In this document: one piece after another, positions 8,037 through 17,390 of the stretch
Layout: each line of letters begins with the position of its first letter
Numbering within the stretch: the stretch's first letter is position 1
Notes under the pieces: generated by a model
Told to the model about the DNA's origin: nothing
Databases searched by the model: none
What the model saw: the letters and a program-made list of their open reading frames with translations, nothing else
Translations under genes and position numbers: made by a program
Source of the DNA: 2-12-FULL-42-15 sp964196565
Lineage (GTDB): Bacteria > Pseudomonadota > Gammaproteobacteria > Coxiellales > Coxiellaceae
Assembly: GCA_964196565.1 (NCBI GenBank)
Contig: CAXMUH010000037.1
Location: forward strand, 1 to 52,958
Length of the DNA: 52,958 nt
Direction of reading: 5' to 3'

Positions 8037-8583
8037 ATTCACCGTTACGCGTATCGACTTTGATAAGATCACCTTCATTTAAAAATAAGGGCACACGCAC
8101 AATCGCACCAGTTTCTAAAGTTGCAGGTTTATTACCACCCGAGACGGTATCGCCGCGCACGCCAGGATCGGTTTGGGTAACTTTTAAAACCACAAAGTTG
8201 GGAGGCTCCACAGTCAGTGGTGTGCCGTTATACATAACAACTGTACACATATCTTGTTCTTTAAGCCATTTCTTGGTTCCACCCACATTTTTGGCATTAG
8301 CCGCATGTTGTTCAAAGGTGTTAGGCTCCATAAAGTGCCAGAATTCGCCATCATTATATAGATACTGTAAATCCATCTCGACCACATCGGCGGCTTCTAG
8401 GCTTTCACCCGATTTAAAGGTTTTTTCCAGAACTCGGCCTGTTTTTAAATTACGCAACTTAACGCGATTAAACGCTTGGCCTTTACCCGGTTTTACAAAA
8501 TTATTTTCAATAATGCTGCAGGGATCTCCATCGAGCATCACTTTTAGTCCGCCGCGGAATTCATTTGTGCTATAACTGGCCAT
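8014..8583 (-). CDS. efp: translation elongation factor P
   Basis: Relieves ribosome stalling at proline runs. It is 189 residues, the usual length, with the KOW-like N-terminal domain and two OB domains. The modification loop PGKGQAF places the target lysine exactly at position 34, consistent with EpmA-type beta-lysylation by the overlapping downstream gene. AGAGGA lies just upstream of the ATG. The gene is divergent from a small ORF and priA. Confidence 0.97.
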   Translation of the reverse strand: MASYSTNEFRGGLKVMLDGDPCSIIENNFVKPGKGQAFNRVKLRNLKTGRVLEKTFKSGESLEAADVVEMDLQYLYNDGEFWHFMEPNTFEQHAANAKNVGGTKKWLKEQDMCTVVMYNGTPLTVEPPNFVVLKVTQTDPGVRGDTVSGGNKPATLETGAIVRVPLFLNEGDLIKVDTRNGEYVSRAKA

Positions 8584-8715
8584 TATCCATCCTCTAAACC
8601 ATGTGGATAGTTATGGTAGCAGCTGTAATGTGCAATTTCGACAAATAATTTAGTGTATGGCTTACAGCTTTATTAAGATCACATTGTTAGGATTCTAGGT
8701 TAAAGGAGTGGAATT

Positions 8716-8874
8716 ATGAAATCACGCTTACCCGAACATTTTTTGTTGAACTTGGCTGACTCGCTTGCGCCAGAAGTCAAGCTTATGGCAGTATGGGCAC
8801 TTAAAACGAGTTGCCGGCAAGCAGAGAATGACAGCATTCGATCACTTGTGTGCCAGCAATTAATTAAGAGATAA
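8716..8874 (+). CDS. 52-residue conserved-looking small protein of unknown function
   Basis: ATG at 8716 follows AAAGGAG by 7 nt and the frame ends with TAA at 8872-8874. The product starts MKSRLPEHFLLNLADSLAPE, continues with VKLMAVWALKTSC and ends in QQLIKR. It looks like two amphipathic helices with no signal peptide or membrane segment. The good ribosome site and position in the efp-priA gap support a real gene. No family recognised. Confidence 0.55.
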   Translation: MKSRLPEHFLLNLADSLAPEVKLMAVWALKTSCRQAENDSIRSLVCQQLIKR

Positions 8875-8925
8875 ATCATTAACTTGAGCAGCTAATCCCG
8901 TCCGCTGTAATTTAAGTAAGTTATT

Positions 8926-11106
8926 ATGAATCAAATCACAGTTTGCAAAATTGCTCTGCCCACGCCACTTTGGAAATCGTTTGATTATTTGCCCCCACAT
9001 AATGGCCAGCAGTTTCCGGTCGGTGTTCGGGTGTGTGTGCCATTTGGTGCGCGCACATTGGTTGGCATTTTTCTTGGGTTTTCAAATCACACTGAGATAG
9101 ATCCTAGAAAATTGAAATCCGTGCAGGCAGTTTTAGATACTCAATCTTTATTTAGCGCTAACTTATTTAAGCTATGCTGTTGGGCGAGCGAATACTATCA
9201 TCATCCTTTAGGTGAGGTATTAATTAATGCATTGCCAAAAAAATTGCGTCAAGGCAAAGAAATTTCATTGAATAGAATAAATATTTATTCAATAACCTCT
9301 GAGGGTGAAGCCGCATTAATCGTTGGAATTAAGCGCAGCCCAAAACAAGCTGAAACTTTAGCGCGTCTAAAGGATGCGAGTCTGAATGAAAGCCAATTAA
9401 AAAATCTTGAAATCTCTAAGCCGATCATCAATAAATTAATTAACAATGGTTGGGCTAAGCTCTCCACTCAAGAAATTGAGAATAAACCATTAGGTGAAGG
9501 TGAGCTCGCATTAACTTTAAATGCAGCCCAAGCACAAAGTTTAAAATCAATTAATGAAGCCGCGGGTTTCACTACATTTTTATTAGCGGGCGTTACCGGA
9601 TCGGGTAAAACCGAAGTGTATTTGCAATCCATTGATGCGGTGCTGAAAAAAGGTCAGCAAGCATTGGTTTTGGTGCCTGAGATTAGCCTTACTCCACAAA
9701 CAGTTTCACGTTTTAAGGCGCGTTTTAAAACCGGTATTGCGGTGATGCATTCAGGGCTCGGGGATCAAGCTCGGGCTTCGATGTGGAGTCAAGCGTATCA
9801 TGGAAAGGCATCCATTGTGATTGGCACGCGTTCTGCAATTTTTGCGCCATTGGATAATCTGGGAATTATTATTGTTGATGAAGAGCATGATTTATCTTTT
9901 AAAAGCCAAAGCCAAGTTCGTTATTCGGCACGTGATATGGCGGTGATGCGTGCTCAAATTGAAAATGTCCCGGTGGTGTTGGGCTCAGCCACACCTTCGC
10001 TTGAGAGCTTTTATAATGTGAAGCGAGATCGTTACCAGTTATTAAAACTGCCGATGCGAGCGGGAAAGGCTAAACCACCACAAGTTCGAGTGGTGAATTT
10101 GTGTAATCAATCTTTGAAGGCAGGGCTAAGTCGTGCTTTAATTACTGCGATTACAGAGCAGTTGGCGAAAAAAAAGCAAGTATTAATTTTTCTAAATCGT
10201 CGCGGTTATGCGCCGATGATGTTATGTCATCATTGTGGCTATACGATTTCCTGTGCGAGGTGTGATGCTAAATTAATTTTACATGCCAATCCTCATAGAT
10301 TGGTTTGTCATCATTGTGACAAAGTAGTAACTCCGCCAAGGATATGTCCCAAGTGCCATCAAACCGAATTAATGTCTTTAGGGCAAGGTACAGAACAATT
10401 GGAAACTGTGCTAACAGAGTTATTTCCACAGCACAATGTTTTGCGAATTGATCGCGACACAACGCAGACGCGACATAGCTTGAGTGAAAAGATCGAGCAA
10501 ATTAATGCGGGCCGCGCAGATATTTTAATTGGTACACAAATGTTAGCGAAAGGACATCATTTTCCTAATCTGGGTTTAAGCGCGATTGTTGATGCAGACA
10601 GTGGTTTTTTCAGTTTGGATTTTCGCGCAATAGAACGTATGGCGCAATTATTAATTCAAGTTTCAGGTCGCTCAGGGCGAAGCTGCGACGTGGGTGAGGT
10701 GATTATACAAACGCACCATCCAGAGCATCCGTATTTGAAAATATTATTGCAACAGGGATATTTTGCATTGATGGAACAGTTATTAACAGAACGAGAAAAG
10801 GCGTTATTACCGCCTTATTCATTTCAAGTGATGCTTCGAGCTGAAGCCATTGCTCGACAAAAACCCTTTGATTTTTTAAACGCGGCTAAAGCATTTTTTG
10901 ATAAAAAAGCGATTGAAGCTTATGGCCCCATGCCTGCGCTGATGGAGCGAAAAGCTGGGCGCTTTCGCGCTCAATTATTATTACAGTCTCAATCACGACA
11001 AAGTTTAAAACTCATTCTCGAGCCGATTACAAAAGAAATTGCGAGTTTGCCACAGGCAAGAGACGTGCGATGGTCGATTGATGTTGATCCTACGGATGTT
11101 TTGTGA
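8926..11106 (+). CDS. priA: primosomal protein N' (replication restart helicase)
   Basis: A superfamily 2 3'-5' helicase that reloads the replisome at repaired forks. It has 726 residues (E. coli 732). The N-terminal DNA-binding domain begins ITVCKIALPTPLWKSFDY. Walker A is GVTGSGKTEVY and Walker B is DEEHD. The zinc region in the second half carries four C-x-x-C pairs (CHHC, CARC, CHHC, CPKC). Helicase motifs GTQMLAKGHHFP and QVSGRSGR follow. It is a single-gene unit downstream of the 52-residue ORF and convergent with pdxB across a family B repeat. Confidence 0.97.
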   Translation: MNQITVCKIALPTPLWKSFDYLPPHNGQQFPVGVRVCVPFGARTLVGIFLGFSNHTEIDPRKLKSVQAVLDTQSLFSANLFKLCCWASEYYHHPLGEVLINALPKKLRQGKEISLNRINIYSITSEGEAALIVGIKRSPKQAETLARLKDASLNESQLKNLEISKPIINKLINNGWAKLSTQEIENKPLGEGELALTLNAAQAQSLKSINEAAGFTTFLLAGVTGSGKTEVYLQSIDAVLKKGQQALVLVPEISLTPQTVSRFKARFKTGIAVMHSGLGDQARASMWSQAYHGKASIVIGTRSAIFAPLDNLGIIIVDEEHDLSFKSQSQVRYSARDMAVMRAQIENVPVVLGSATPSLESFYNVKRDRYQLLKLPMRAGKAKPPQVRVVNLCNQSLKAGLSRALITAITEQLAKKKQVLIFLNRRGYAPMMLCHHCGYTISCARCDAKLILHANPHRLVCHHCDKVVTPPRICPKCHQTELMSLGQGTEQLETVLTELFPQHNVLRIDRDTTQTRHSLSEKIEQINAGRADILIGTQMLAKGHHFPNLGLSAIVDADSGFFSLDFRAIERMAQLLIQVSGRSGRSCDVGEVIIQTHHPEHPYLKILLQQGYFALMEQLLTEREKALLPPYSFQVMLRAEAIARQKPFDFLNAAKAFFDKKAIEAYGPMPALMERKAGRFRAQLLLQSQSRQSLKLILEPITKEIASLPQARDVRWSIDVDPTDVL

Positions 11107-11206
11107 TTTGGGTATGCTGTTATTAGGTGAAAAATGGACTTTAATTGTTAACAGTACTTGAAAATTATGTTTTTTATTTCTAAGTTTCCTTGACAAGATG
11201 TTTTCT

Positions 11207-11301
11207 CTTACGCGGCGGTCGCTACGGCTATGACAAGGCGCAGCGGATTCATATTAAGAGACCTTTGCGTTCTTTTTATAACCGCTGCGTCGCTGCGTAA
11301 G
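11207..11301. repeat. family B inverted-repeat element, copy 2 (degenerate)
   Basis: Starts CTTACGCGGCGGTCGCTACG and ends CGCTGCGTAAG. The interior GGCGCAGCGGATTCATATTA is nearly identical to copy 1, but the arms have several unpaired changes. It lies between the convergent priA and pdxB genes. Confidence 0.8.
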
Positions 11302-11386
11302 AACGGCGTAGCTCATGGGTCAATAAAATTGAATTTATAAGCGGCCTACAAGCCAAACACCTAAATTTATTGTGCGTTGGGTATAT

Positions 11387-12355
11387 TCACCTAAGTTTAT
11401 AATTATTCCGAAACTCCGCAAATTTTTCCGGGTGCGCCTTCAATTTCTGAGTATCAATCAGTGGATTATATTTTTTAAGTCCGGATTTTTGCAAGATGGT
11501 TTTATCTGCAACAGCTTGCCAATTAAAATACCGACACGCCGCTTGATAAACCATAAAGGTTGCTTTATGTTTTGCTTCAAGTGTGTAGCCTGCGATATGT
11601 GGGGTTGCAATAACCGCACGCTTGAGTAATTCTAAATTAATATCGGGTTCATTCTCCCACACATCGAAACAAAAAATAATTTGTGTTGCTCGGAGGAGGG
11701 CGTTTAAGTCAACCACCTCACCGCGACTGGTATTAATTAAGACGCAATCTTTTTTTAAATTTTGCAAAAAAGCTTCATTGATTAATTTATGGGTTTGATG
11801 TTTTCCATCATAGATCAGCGGAGTGTGTAAACTGATGAGATCAAGTTCGCTAAATTCAGTCAGTGCAGTTGAATCAAATTCTGGGTCTTCAAACGCGCGC
11901 GGGGGATCGTTTAAAACGACATTCGCTCCACGGCGACTTAATAATTCCTCTAGTGCACTGCCCGCATGCCCAGCTCCAATAATGCCAACATTTAATGGCT
12001 TTGTTGGTAATTGATGTTGTTGTTGTAAATAGGCGATAACGCTCATCACATAGTGTGCCACAGCGCTCGCGTTGGCGCCTTTGGCGTTGGCCCATTCGAT
12101 TTGATTTTGTTGCAACCATTTAGTATCAACGTGATCAATGCCGGCAGTCATGCTGCCGACAAACTTTACTTTTGTTCCTTCGAGTAATTGTTGATTAACA
12201 TTGGTAACAGAACGAACAAAAAGTGCATCTGCATTTTTTAATTTATCGTTAGTAATTGCTTTATTATTGACGAGCACAACTTCAGCCATTGGGCTGAACA
12301 ATTCACTGACTGAAGGGATCGCTTGGTCAGCAATGATTCTTAATTTTTTTTTCAT
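11387..12355 (-). CDS. pdxB: erythronate-4-phosphate dehydrogenase
   Basis: Oxidises 4-phosphoerythronate in pyridoxal phosphate synthesis. It belongs to the D-2-hydroxyacid dehydrogenase family. Diagnostic segments are ADALFVRSVTNVNQQLL, KFVGSMTAGIDHVD, the NAD motif GIIGAGHAGSALE, NTSRGEVVDLNALL, and the catalytic-His region TPHIAGYTLEAK. From ATG 12355 it is 322 residues. A further in-frame ATG at 12388 would add 11 residues, and neither start has a strong ribosome site. E. coli PdxB is 378 residues, so the C-terminal dimerisation domain is shortened here. Confidence 0.9.
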   Translation of the reverse strand: MKKKLRIIADQAIPSVSELFSPMAEVVLVNNKAITNDKLKNADALFVRSVTNVNQQLLEGTKVKFVGSMTAGIDHVDTKWLQQNQIEWANAKGANASAVAHYVMSVIAYLQQQHQLPTKPLNVGIIGAGHAGSALEELLSRRGANVVLNDPPRAFEDPEFDSTALTEFSELDLISLHTPLIYDGKHQTHKLINEAFLQNLKKDCVLINTSRGEVVDLNALLRATQIIFCFDVWENEPDINLELLKRAVIATPHIAGYTLEAKHKATFMVYQAACRYFNWQAVADKTILQKSGLKKYNPLIDTQKLKAHPEKFAEFRNNYKLR

Positions 12356-12498
12356 TTTATATTGTGCATAAAAAGTTATTTTTGGCAAAATTTTACAATA
12401 ATTTTCATTAAACTACCTTAACATTCTTCCTATTTCTGGGTCAAACGCGATACAATACGTTAGGTTTTTTACTCCTTACAGTTGAGTTAGTTGAGTGG

Positions 12499-14073
12499 GT
12501 GTGGATGCGTATAATTAAAACTGTTTTATGTGGATTGTTATTGGGCATCTTCCAGTTTGCGGTTGCAGATTATTACAGCATGTATCCACCGGAAATTAGT
12601 GATCTCTCAAAAAAAAGCGAGCTCGTGAATAAATACAATTGGCGCAAAGATGTCGCTGATGTACATGCACCGGGTGGTATAATAGCGTTGCCTATTCCAG
12701 ACCTTACCAAGCGTAAAGTGATGACATTAACCATGAAAGAGGCTATTTTATTATCTTTGCGCAACAATCCAACAATCCAGAGCACCGAACTTAACCGTAT
12801 CACCGATAAGTTTGCCGTGATTTTGGCGCATAATGGATTTGAGCCCCAGTACAACCTAAGTGGAACGGGCAGATTCTTAAAAAACCAAAGACCGATTTAT
12901 AGCAGTTCGGCAGGTGCTACGTTAAAGAACACCATCGGGACTCAGTTTGGTATGACTTACACGAATACCTATACTGGCGGCAGCGGCCCAGGTCAAACGG
13001 CCTTTACCGTGACTCAACCGCTGCTAAAGGGCTTTGGTAGAGCGTTAAATATGATTCCATGGAATAATGCGTTGGATGCAGAGAACCAAGCGCGACTCGG
13101 ATTTAAAAGCAGCATTATTGATCAAGTGACCACAGTGATTACCAGTTATCGTACGTTGATTGAAGATTATCAAAGCCTGGATATTCAAAAACGTACCCTT
13201 GCTAATAATCTGGAAACTGTGCGTCAATCACAGCTCAAAGTAAAGGTCGGTCAATTAGCAAGAAGTGATTTATCGCAGCAGCAAGCAGCCTATGAAACCA
13301 CTAAGCTGTCGATGCTGACCCAGCAGAGTAGCTATATTTCAGATTATCAGAGTTTCTTAGAGACCCTGGGTTTAAAGGCTGATGCCAAAGTAAAGATCGT
13401 TAGAAAACTTGATTTTAGCCGCATAAAGATTCCCAGTTTAAAGCGTTGTATCCAACTCGCGTTAAAAGGCAATATTACCTACCAAACATCACTGATTGCA
13501 ATTCGTGCTACACAGCGTGCCGTAATATCGGCCAAAGATGCAAATCGTTGGACACTGGGTTTAGTGGGTGCTTTTAATATTTTTGGTACAACAGCTCAGC
13601 CTAGCTTTCAAACCGTTAATGGCGTGACTCAAAATGTTGCACAGCCTCTCACCACTCTTGGCACACCAAGTTTAACTTTAAACCTGACTATTCCTCTGAA
13701 TGATGTTTCCGCCGAACAAGGGGTGGTCAGTGCCGAGATCAAGTTACAACAGGCAAAGCTTGCCATTGAGGCGGCTCGGTTACAGTTAATTCGAACTATT
13801 ACCAACCAAGTACAACAAATTCAAAATCAGGTTTTAACGCTTAAGTCTGCAGAGCATCAAGTGCTATTTCAGCACCAAAGCCTTCAAGCTGCCGAGATTA
13901 AATACAAATATGGGCGGACCACTACCTTTGAAGTGAATCAAATTCAGAATGATTTGTTGACACAGGAGACCACTTTGGTGTCAGATAAGATTACATTGTT
14001 AAATCAGATAACTACTTTAAATAAAGATTTGGGGATTACATTGGATAATTGGGGAATTAAGTTGAGGTATTAA
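12499..14073 (+). CDS. TolC-family outer membrane efflux protein
   Basis: The outer-membrane channel of a tripartite exporter. It is about 524 residues, with a signal peptide (MRIIKTVLCGLLLGIFQFAVA) reading from either GTG 12499 or ATG 12505. Two repeats of long amphipathic helices with regularly spaced Q/L/T (QSQLKVKVGQLARSDLSQQQ; AAEIKYKYGRTTTFEVNQIQNDLL) are characteristic of outer-membrane efflux proteins. Its TAA overlaps the ATG of the next gene (TAATG), so it is translationally coupled to the adaptor lipoprotein. Cargo unknown. Confidence 0.88.
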   Translation: MWMRIIKTVLCGLLLGIFQFAVADYYSMYPPEISDLSKKSELVNKYNWRKDVADVHAPGGIIALPIPDLTKRKVMTLTMKEAILLSLRNNPTIQSTELNRITDKFAVILAHNGFEPQYNLSGTGRFLKNQRPIYSSSAGATLKNTIGTQFGMTYTNTYTGGSGPGQTAFTVTQPLLKGFGRALNMIPWNNALDAENQARLGFKSSIIDQVTTVITSYRTLIEDYQSLDIQKRTLANNLETVRQSQLKVKVGQLARSDLSQQQAAYETTKLSMLTQQSSYISDYQSFLETLGLKADAKVKIVRKLDFSRIKIPSLKRCIQLALKGNITYQTSLIAIRATQRAVISAKDANRWTLGLVGAFNIFGTTAQPSFQTVNGVTQNVAQPLTTLGTPSLTLNLTIPLNDVSAEQGVVSAEIKLQQAKLAIEAARLQLIRTITNQVQQIQNQVLTLKSAEHQVLFQHQSLQAAEIKYKYGRTTTFEVNQIQNDLLTQETTLVSDKITLLNQITTLNKDLGITLDNWGIKLRY

Positions 14074-15290
14074 TGAGGTCGTTAAAGCGGAAACTGACGA
14101 CAATGATCACTTTTACAGTACTTGTGCTGGGAACTTTATCACCCGGTTGCAGCGATCAAAAGTCCAAAAGCTCGGACGCACCACAATACACCGAGGTGAG
14201 GGCTGTATCCAAAAAAACATACACCAGACTTTTTTATAAAGGATCGCTTGCCCCGATTCGCTCTACCCCTGTGCTTTGTCCAGTAGATGGCTTTGTGACT
14301 AAGATACTTTTCAAATATGGTGAGGAGGTCAAAGCAGGTCAATTATTACTGACCATTAAGGCGACTGGTTTGGCAACAAAATATCGACAAGCAGTCAGTG
14401 ATTTTTTGCAGAAAAAAGCGGCTCTAGAAACGCAAACTTCAACCTACGAGGGTGATAAAGAGCTCTATAAAGCTGGGGTAATGTCACGAGTCGATTTTGA
14501 TAATGCGCGTAATACCTTTGCCACCAGTGTGCTAAATCTTAGTCAATCACGAATTTCACTGGAGAAAATTCTAAAACAAGCTGATGTACGGTTCAAATCG
14601 GTCGAGGGTTTAAAACTGTCTCAAGCCAAACAGGTTATTAAAATACTAGAACGTACTTTTGCTAATATTTCCATACACTCTCCATCCAAGGGTGTGGTGT
14701 TAATTCCGGTAGAGGTAAAATCTTCATCAGGAGAGAGCAAGAGTAATGCGTTGGTATCAGGCTCGCCAGTTAAAGCACAGCAATCGGTTTTAGCTTTGGG
14801 CGATCCAACGGGATACCGAGTGAAATTTCAAGTCAGTGAAATTAATATTGTGCAAATGAAAGCGGGACTGAAAGCTGAGGTGAGCGGTGACTCATTTCCC
14901 GGAATTAAATTAAAAGGCTATGTGAAACAAGTCGCGGTACAGGCAGATCCCAATCAGTCGGGTGGTGGCAGCGGGGTTAGCATGTTTAAAGTGGTTGTGA
15001 ATGTACCAAATGTTTCAGCTATAGATCGAAAAAACATCCGAATTGGTATGAGTGCAAAAGTAGAGATTGAAATTGAAAGACCGGCAAAAATCATGGTCCC
15101 TATTAATGCGGTTTTCACCAAAGGCGGAACCACTTATGTGACCGTGATTGATCCTAAAACCAAAAGCCGAAAAAATGTTCGGGTGTTAACCGGAGAAACT
15201 TCACTCACGGAAGTGGTCATTATTGATGGGCTTAAAGCTGGCGAAAAGGTTATCGTGAGAAAGGTAAGTTCTGATGCTAAAACTGATTAA
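14073..15290 (+). CDS. periplasmic adaptor lipoprotein (MacA/HlyD family)
   Basis: The membrane-fusion component linking the ABC permease to the TolC-like channel. It has 405 residues. A lipoprotein signal peptide with lipobox LSPGC puts the acylated cysteine at residue 26, so it is inner-membrane anchored by lipid rather than by a helix. The barrel-sandwich half-motif VDGFVTKILFKYGEEVKAGQ is followed by a coiled-coil hairpin (about residues 110-190), then a beta-barrel domain (VKFQVSEINIVQMKAGLKA) and a membrane-proximal domain. It overlaps the channel gene by 1 nt and the ATPase gene by 17 nt. Confidence 0.9.
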   Translation: MRSLKRKLTTMITFTVLVLGTLSPGCSDQKSKSSDAPQYTEVRAVSKKTYTRLFYKGSLAPIRSTPVLCPVDGFVTKILFKYGEEVKAGQLLLTIKATGLATKYRQAVSDFLQKKAALETQTSTYEGDKELYKAGVMSRVDFDNARNTFATSVLNLSQSRISLEKILKQADVRFKSVEGLKLSQAKQVIKILERTFANISIHSPSKGVVLIPVEVKSSSGESKSNALVSGSPVKAQQSVLALGDPTGYRVKFQVSEINIVQMKAGLKAEVSGDSFPGIKLKGYVKQVAVQADPNQSGGGSGVSMFKVVVNVPNVSAIDRKNIRIGMSAKVEIEIERPAKIMVPINAVFTKGGTTYVTVIDPKTKSRKNVRVLTGETSLTEVVIIDGLKAGEKVIVRKVSSDAKTD

Positions 15291-15945
15291 TGTGACCAAA
15301 ACCTATCATATGGGTAAGCAAACGTATGAGGCATTAAAAGGTATTACCATATCAGTTGAGGAAGGTGAGGTGGTTTCGATTGTGGGACCATCGGGTTCTG
15401 GTAAAACCACCTTAATGAATATTATTGGGTTATTGGATCGTCCCACAACCGGAGAATATTATCTAGCTGGCGAAGAAGTTTCACTAATATCAGCTAATAA
15501 AAGAGCGCGGCTGCGTAATATTCGCATCGGATTTGTTTTTCAGTCTTTTTTTTTATTGCCACGGTTATCTGCATTACAAAATGTCAGTTTGCCGCTGCAT
15601 TATCGTGGCGAAGATAAAAGAGTAATTAAAAATAAGTGCATGGAAATGCTCGCAAGAGTCGGCATGGACAAGCATTGGCATCATAAGCCGACTGAACTTT
15701 CCGGTGGACAGCAGCAGCGGGTCGCTATTGCGCGTGCCCTGGTTGGCATGCCAAGCATTGTATTGGCGGATGAGCCAACCGGCGCATTAGATACGGTAAC
15801 CTCTAAAGAGGTTATGGATTTATTAAAAGAAATGAATAAAGAGACTAATACCACGATTGTTATTATTTCACATGATTTAAATGTTGCTGCTCAGTGTCAG
15901 CGTACGTTTCATATTCGTGATGGTCTGCTTGTTGACAGGAAATAA
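15274..15945 (+). CDS. MacB/LolD-type ABC transporter ATPase
   Basis: Cytoplasmic ATPase of 223 residues. It has Walker A GPSGSGKT (38-45), Q-loop Q90, signature LSGGQ (142-146), Walker B ending in DEPTGALD (from 166) and the H-loop histidine in IISHD. The size and the LLDRPTTGEY and RLSALQNVSLPL segments place it in the MacB/LolD/FtsE group. The start lies within the last 17 nt of the adaptor gene, and the permease gene begins 2 nt after its stop. Confidence 0.95.
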   Translation: MLKLINVTKTYHMGKQTYEALKGITISVEEGEVVSIVGPSGSGKTTLMNIIGLLDRPTTGEYYLAGEEVSLISANKRARLRNIRIGFVFQSFFLLPRLSALQNVSLPLHYRGEDKRVIKNKCMEMLARVGMDKHWHHKPTELSGGQQQRVAIARALVGMPSIVLADEPTGALDTVTSKEVMDLLKEMNKETNTTIVIISHDLNVAAQCQRTFHIRDGLLVDRK

Positions 15946-15947
15946 AT

Positions 15948-17150
15948 ATGGGGTTATGGAGCCAATTTGTAGAAGCCATGTTAAATTTGCTAAGTGCAAA
16001 GCTACGTTCTATTTTAGCAATTTTAGGTATATTGGTTGGTACCGCTTCTGTGGTTGCATTAATCACCACATCGCAATTGGCCACCACACATGCATTAGCC
16101 CAATTTAAAACGCTAGGTACACATTTATTAGCGGTTACGATTTCATCACAGCAACAGGGGAAAAAAGCCTCGGCTTCCAGTAACAAAACCCAATTGTCGC
16201 TGAGTGATGTTTATGAACTTCAGTCTAATATTCCAGAGATTGAACAAATAGCACCCTATATTACTTTGTATCAATCAATTAATTATGCAGGTAAGCAATA
16301 TCAAGGCTCTGTTATTGGTGCTTATCGGGCATTTTCAACGGTTGCTAAGATTTATGTTAGCAAAGGACGTTTTGTAAATTTGCTGGATAAGTCGAATCTA
16401 TATTGCGTGATTGGCGCAAAACTTGCTAAAAGCTTAAAGGCCCAAGGGTTGGTAAACCCCATCGGTCAGCAGATTCGTTTAGGAAATTGGTATTTTACAA
16501 TCGTGGGTGTGGTGAAGCCTTGGCAACCGAATTTATTTGTTTTTATTGAAATGGACAATAGTGTGATTATTCCCATTGAGGCGGCGTACCTTTTGAGTAA
16601 TTACGCGTCGATTAATAATTTATTGATTAAGTTAAAGCCCGACAGTGTTTTGAAAACAGTGCAAACTAAAGTAGAAGCCAATCTCAGTAAAATTTTACCC
16701 AGTGCCCAAATTAACATTCGCAATCCGGAAGAAATTATTAAACTGATGGCAAAGCAGCAAGCCACTTATACCTGGCTTTTAGGTGCAATTGGTGGTATTT
16801 CACTGTTGGTTGGTGGCATTGGGGTAATGAATATTATGCTGGTATCGGTGATTGAGCGGCGACGTGAAATTGGCATTCGTTTAGCGATCGGTGCGCATCA
16901 GAGTAATATTTTATGGATGTTTTTGATTGAATCGGTAATGTTAACTGTATTTGGCGGCATCCTGGGTATTTTCGTCGGTTTATCGGTGTCTTATGTTATT
17001 GCCTATGTGTCGGGGTGGGAATATTATTTTTATGGATTGCCACCGGTATTAGGATTCGTGGTTTCTGTTTTTGTGGGAATTGTTTCAGGCTTTTATCCCG
17101 CGTTGCGCGCTTCCAAGCTGGATCCTATCGAATCATTGCATGCAGATTAA
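15948..17150 (+). CDS. MacB/FtsX-type ABC permease
   Basis: A 400-residue type VII ABC permease. One N-terminal membrane helix (about 18-40) precedes a large periplasmic MacB-PCD domain. Three C-terminal helices start at about LLGAIGGISLLVGGIGVMNIML, then ESVMLTVFGGILGIFVG, and the last GFVVSVFVGIVSGFYPALRASKLDPIESL. The ERRREIGIRLAIGA coupling motif is clear. In E. coli MacB the ATPase is fused to this domain; here they are separate genes. It completes a channel-adaptor-ATPase-permease operon. Confidence 0.93.
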   Translation: MGLWSQFVEAMLNLLSAKLRSILAILGILVGTASVVALITTSQLATTHALAQFKTLGTHLLAVTISSQQQGKKASASSNKTQLSLSDVYELQSNIPEIEQIAPYITLYQSINYAGKQYQGSVIGAYRAFSTVAKIYVSKGRFVNLLDKSNLYCVIGAKLAKSLKAQGLVNPIGQQIRLGNWYFTIVGVVKPWQPNLFVFIEMDNSVIIPIEAAYLLSNYASINNLLIKLKPDSVLKTVQTKVEANLSKILPSAQINIRNPEEIIKLMAKQQATYTWLLGAIGGISLLVGGIGVMNIMLVSVIERRREIGIRLAIGAHQSNILWMFLIESVMLTVFGGILGIFVGLSVSYVIAYVSGWEYYFYGLPPVLGFVVSVFVGIVSGFYPALRASKLDPIESLHAD

Positions 17151-17202
17151 TTCGTTAACCCTTTTTTAAGAAATAGCACCCTATACCCAACGCCAAGTTG
17201 TT

Positions 17203-17243
17203 GTAGGTCCCTTGACTCGTGGCTCTGCACTCGCTCGGGATGA
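17203..17243 (-). repeat. family C short repeat, reverse orientation
   Basis: On the minus strand this reads TCATCCCGAGCGAGTGCAGA and continues to ACGAGTCAAGGGACCT. It matches the element at 19691-19732 with a few differences. The rest of the 17151-17390 gap has no clear gene. Confidence 0.6.
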
Positions 17244-17390
17244 AAAGAGAGTTATGCGCGCTGGGCATATCAGCAAGCAATATCGCTATGAACTTAGCGG
17301 CAATTAGCATACACAGTTAATATTAGATTAATATGAATGTTGGATAATAAAGGTTGGGTAGTGTGAGATAGAGTAAAGGAAGATTGACTT

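Noticed and set aside
7970..8575. 201-codon open frame antisense to efp
   Set aside because: It mirrors efp almost exactly and has no recognisable domain. EF-P is certain on the other strand.
17151..17390. Gene or RNA in the gap after the ABC permease
   Set aside because: Only repeat fragments and no ORF with a ribosome site were found.
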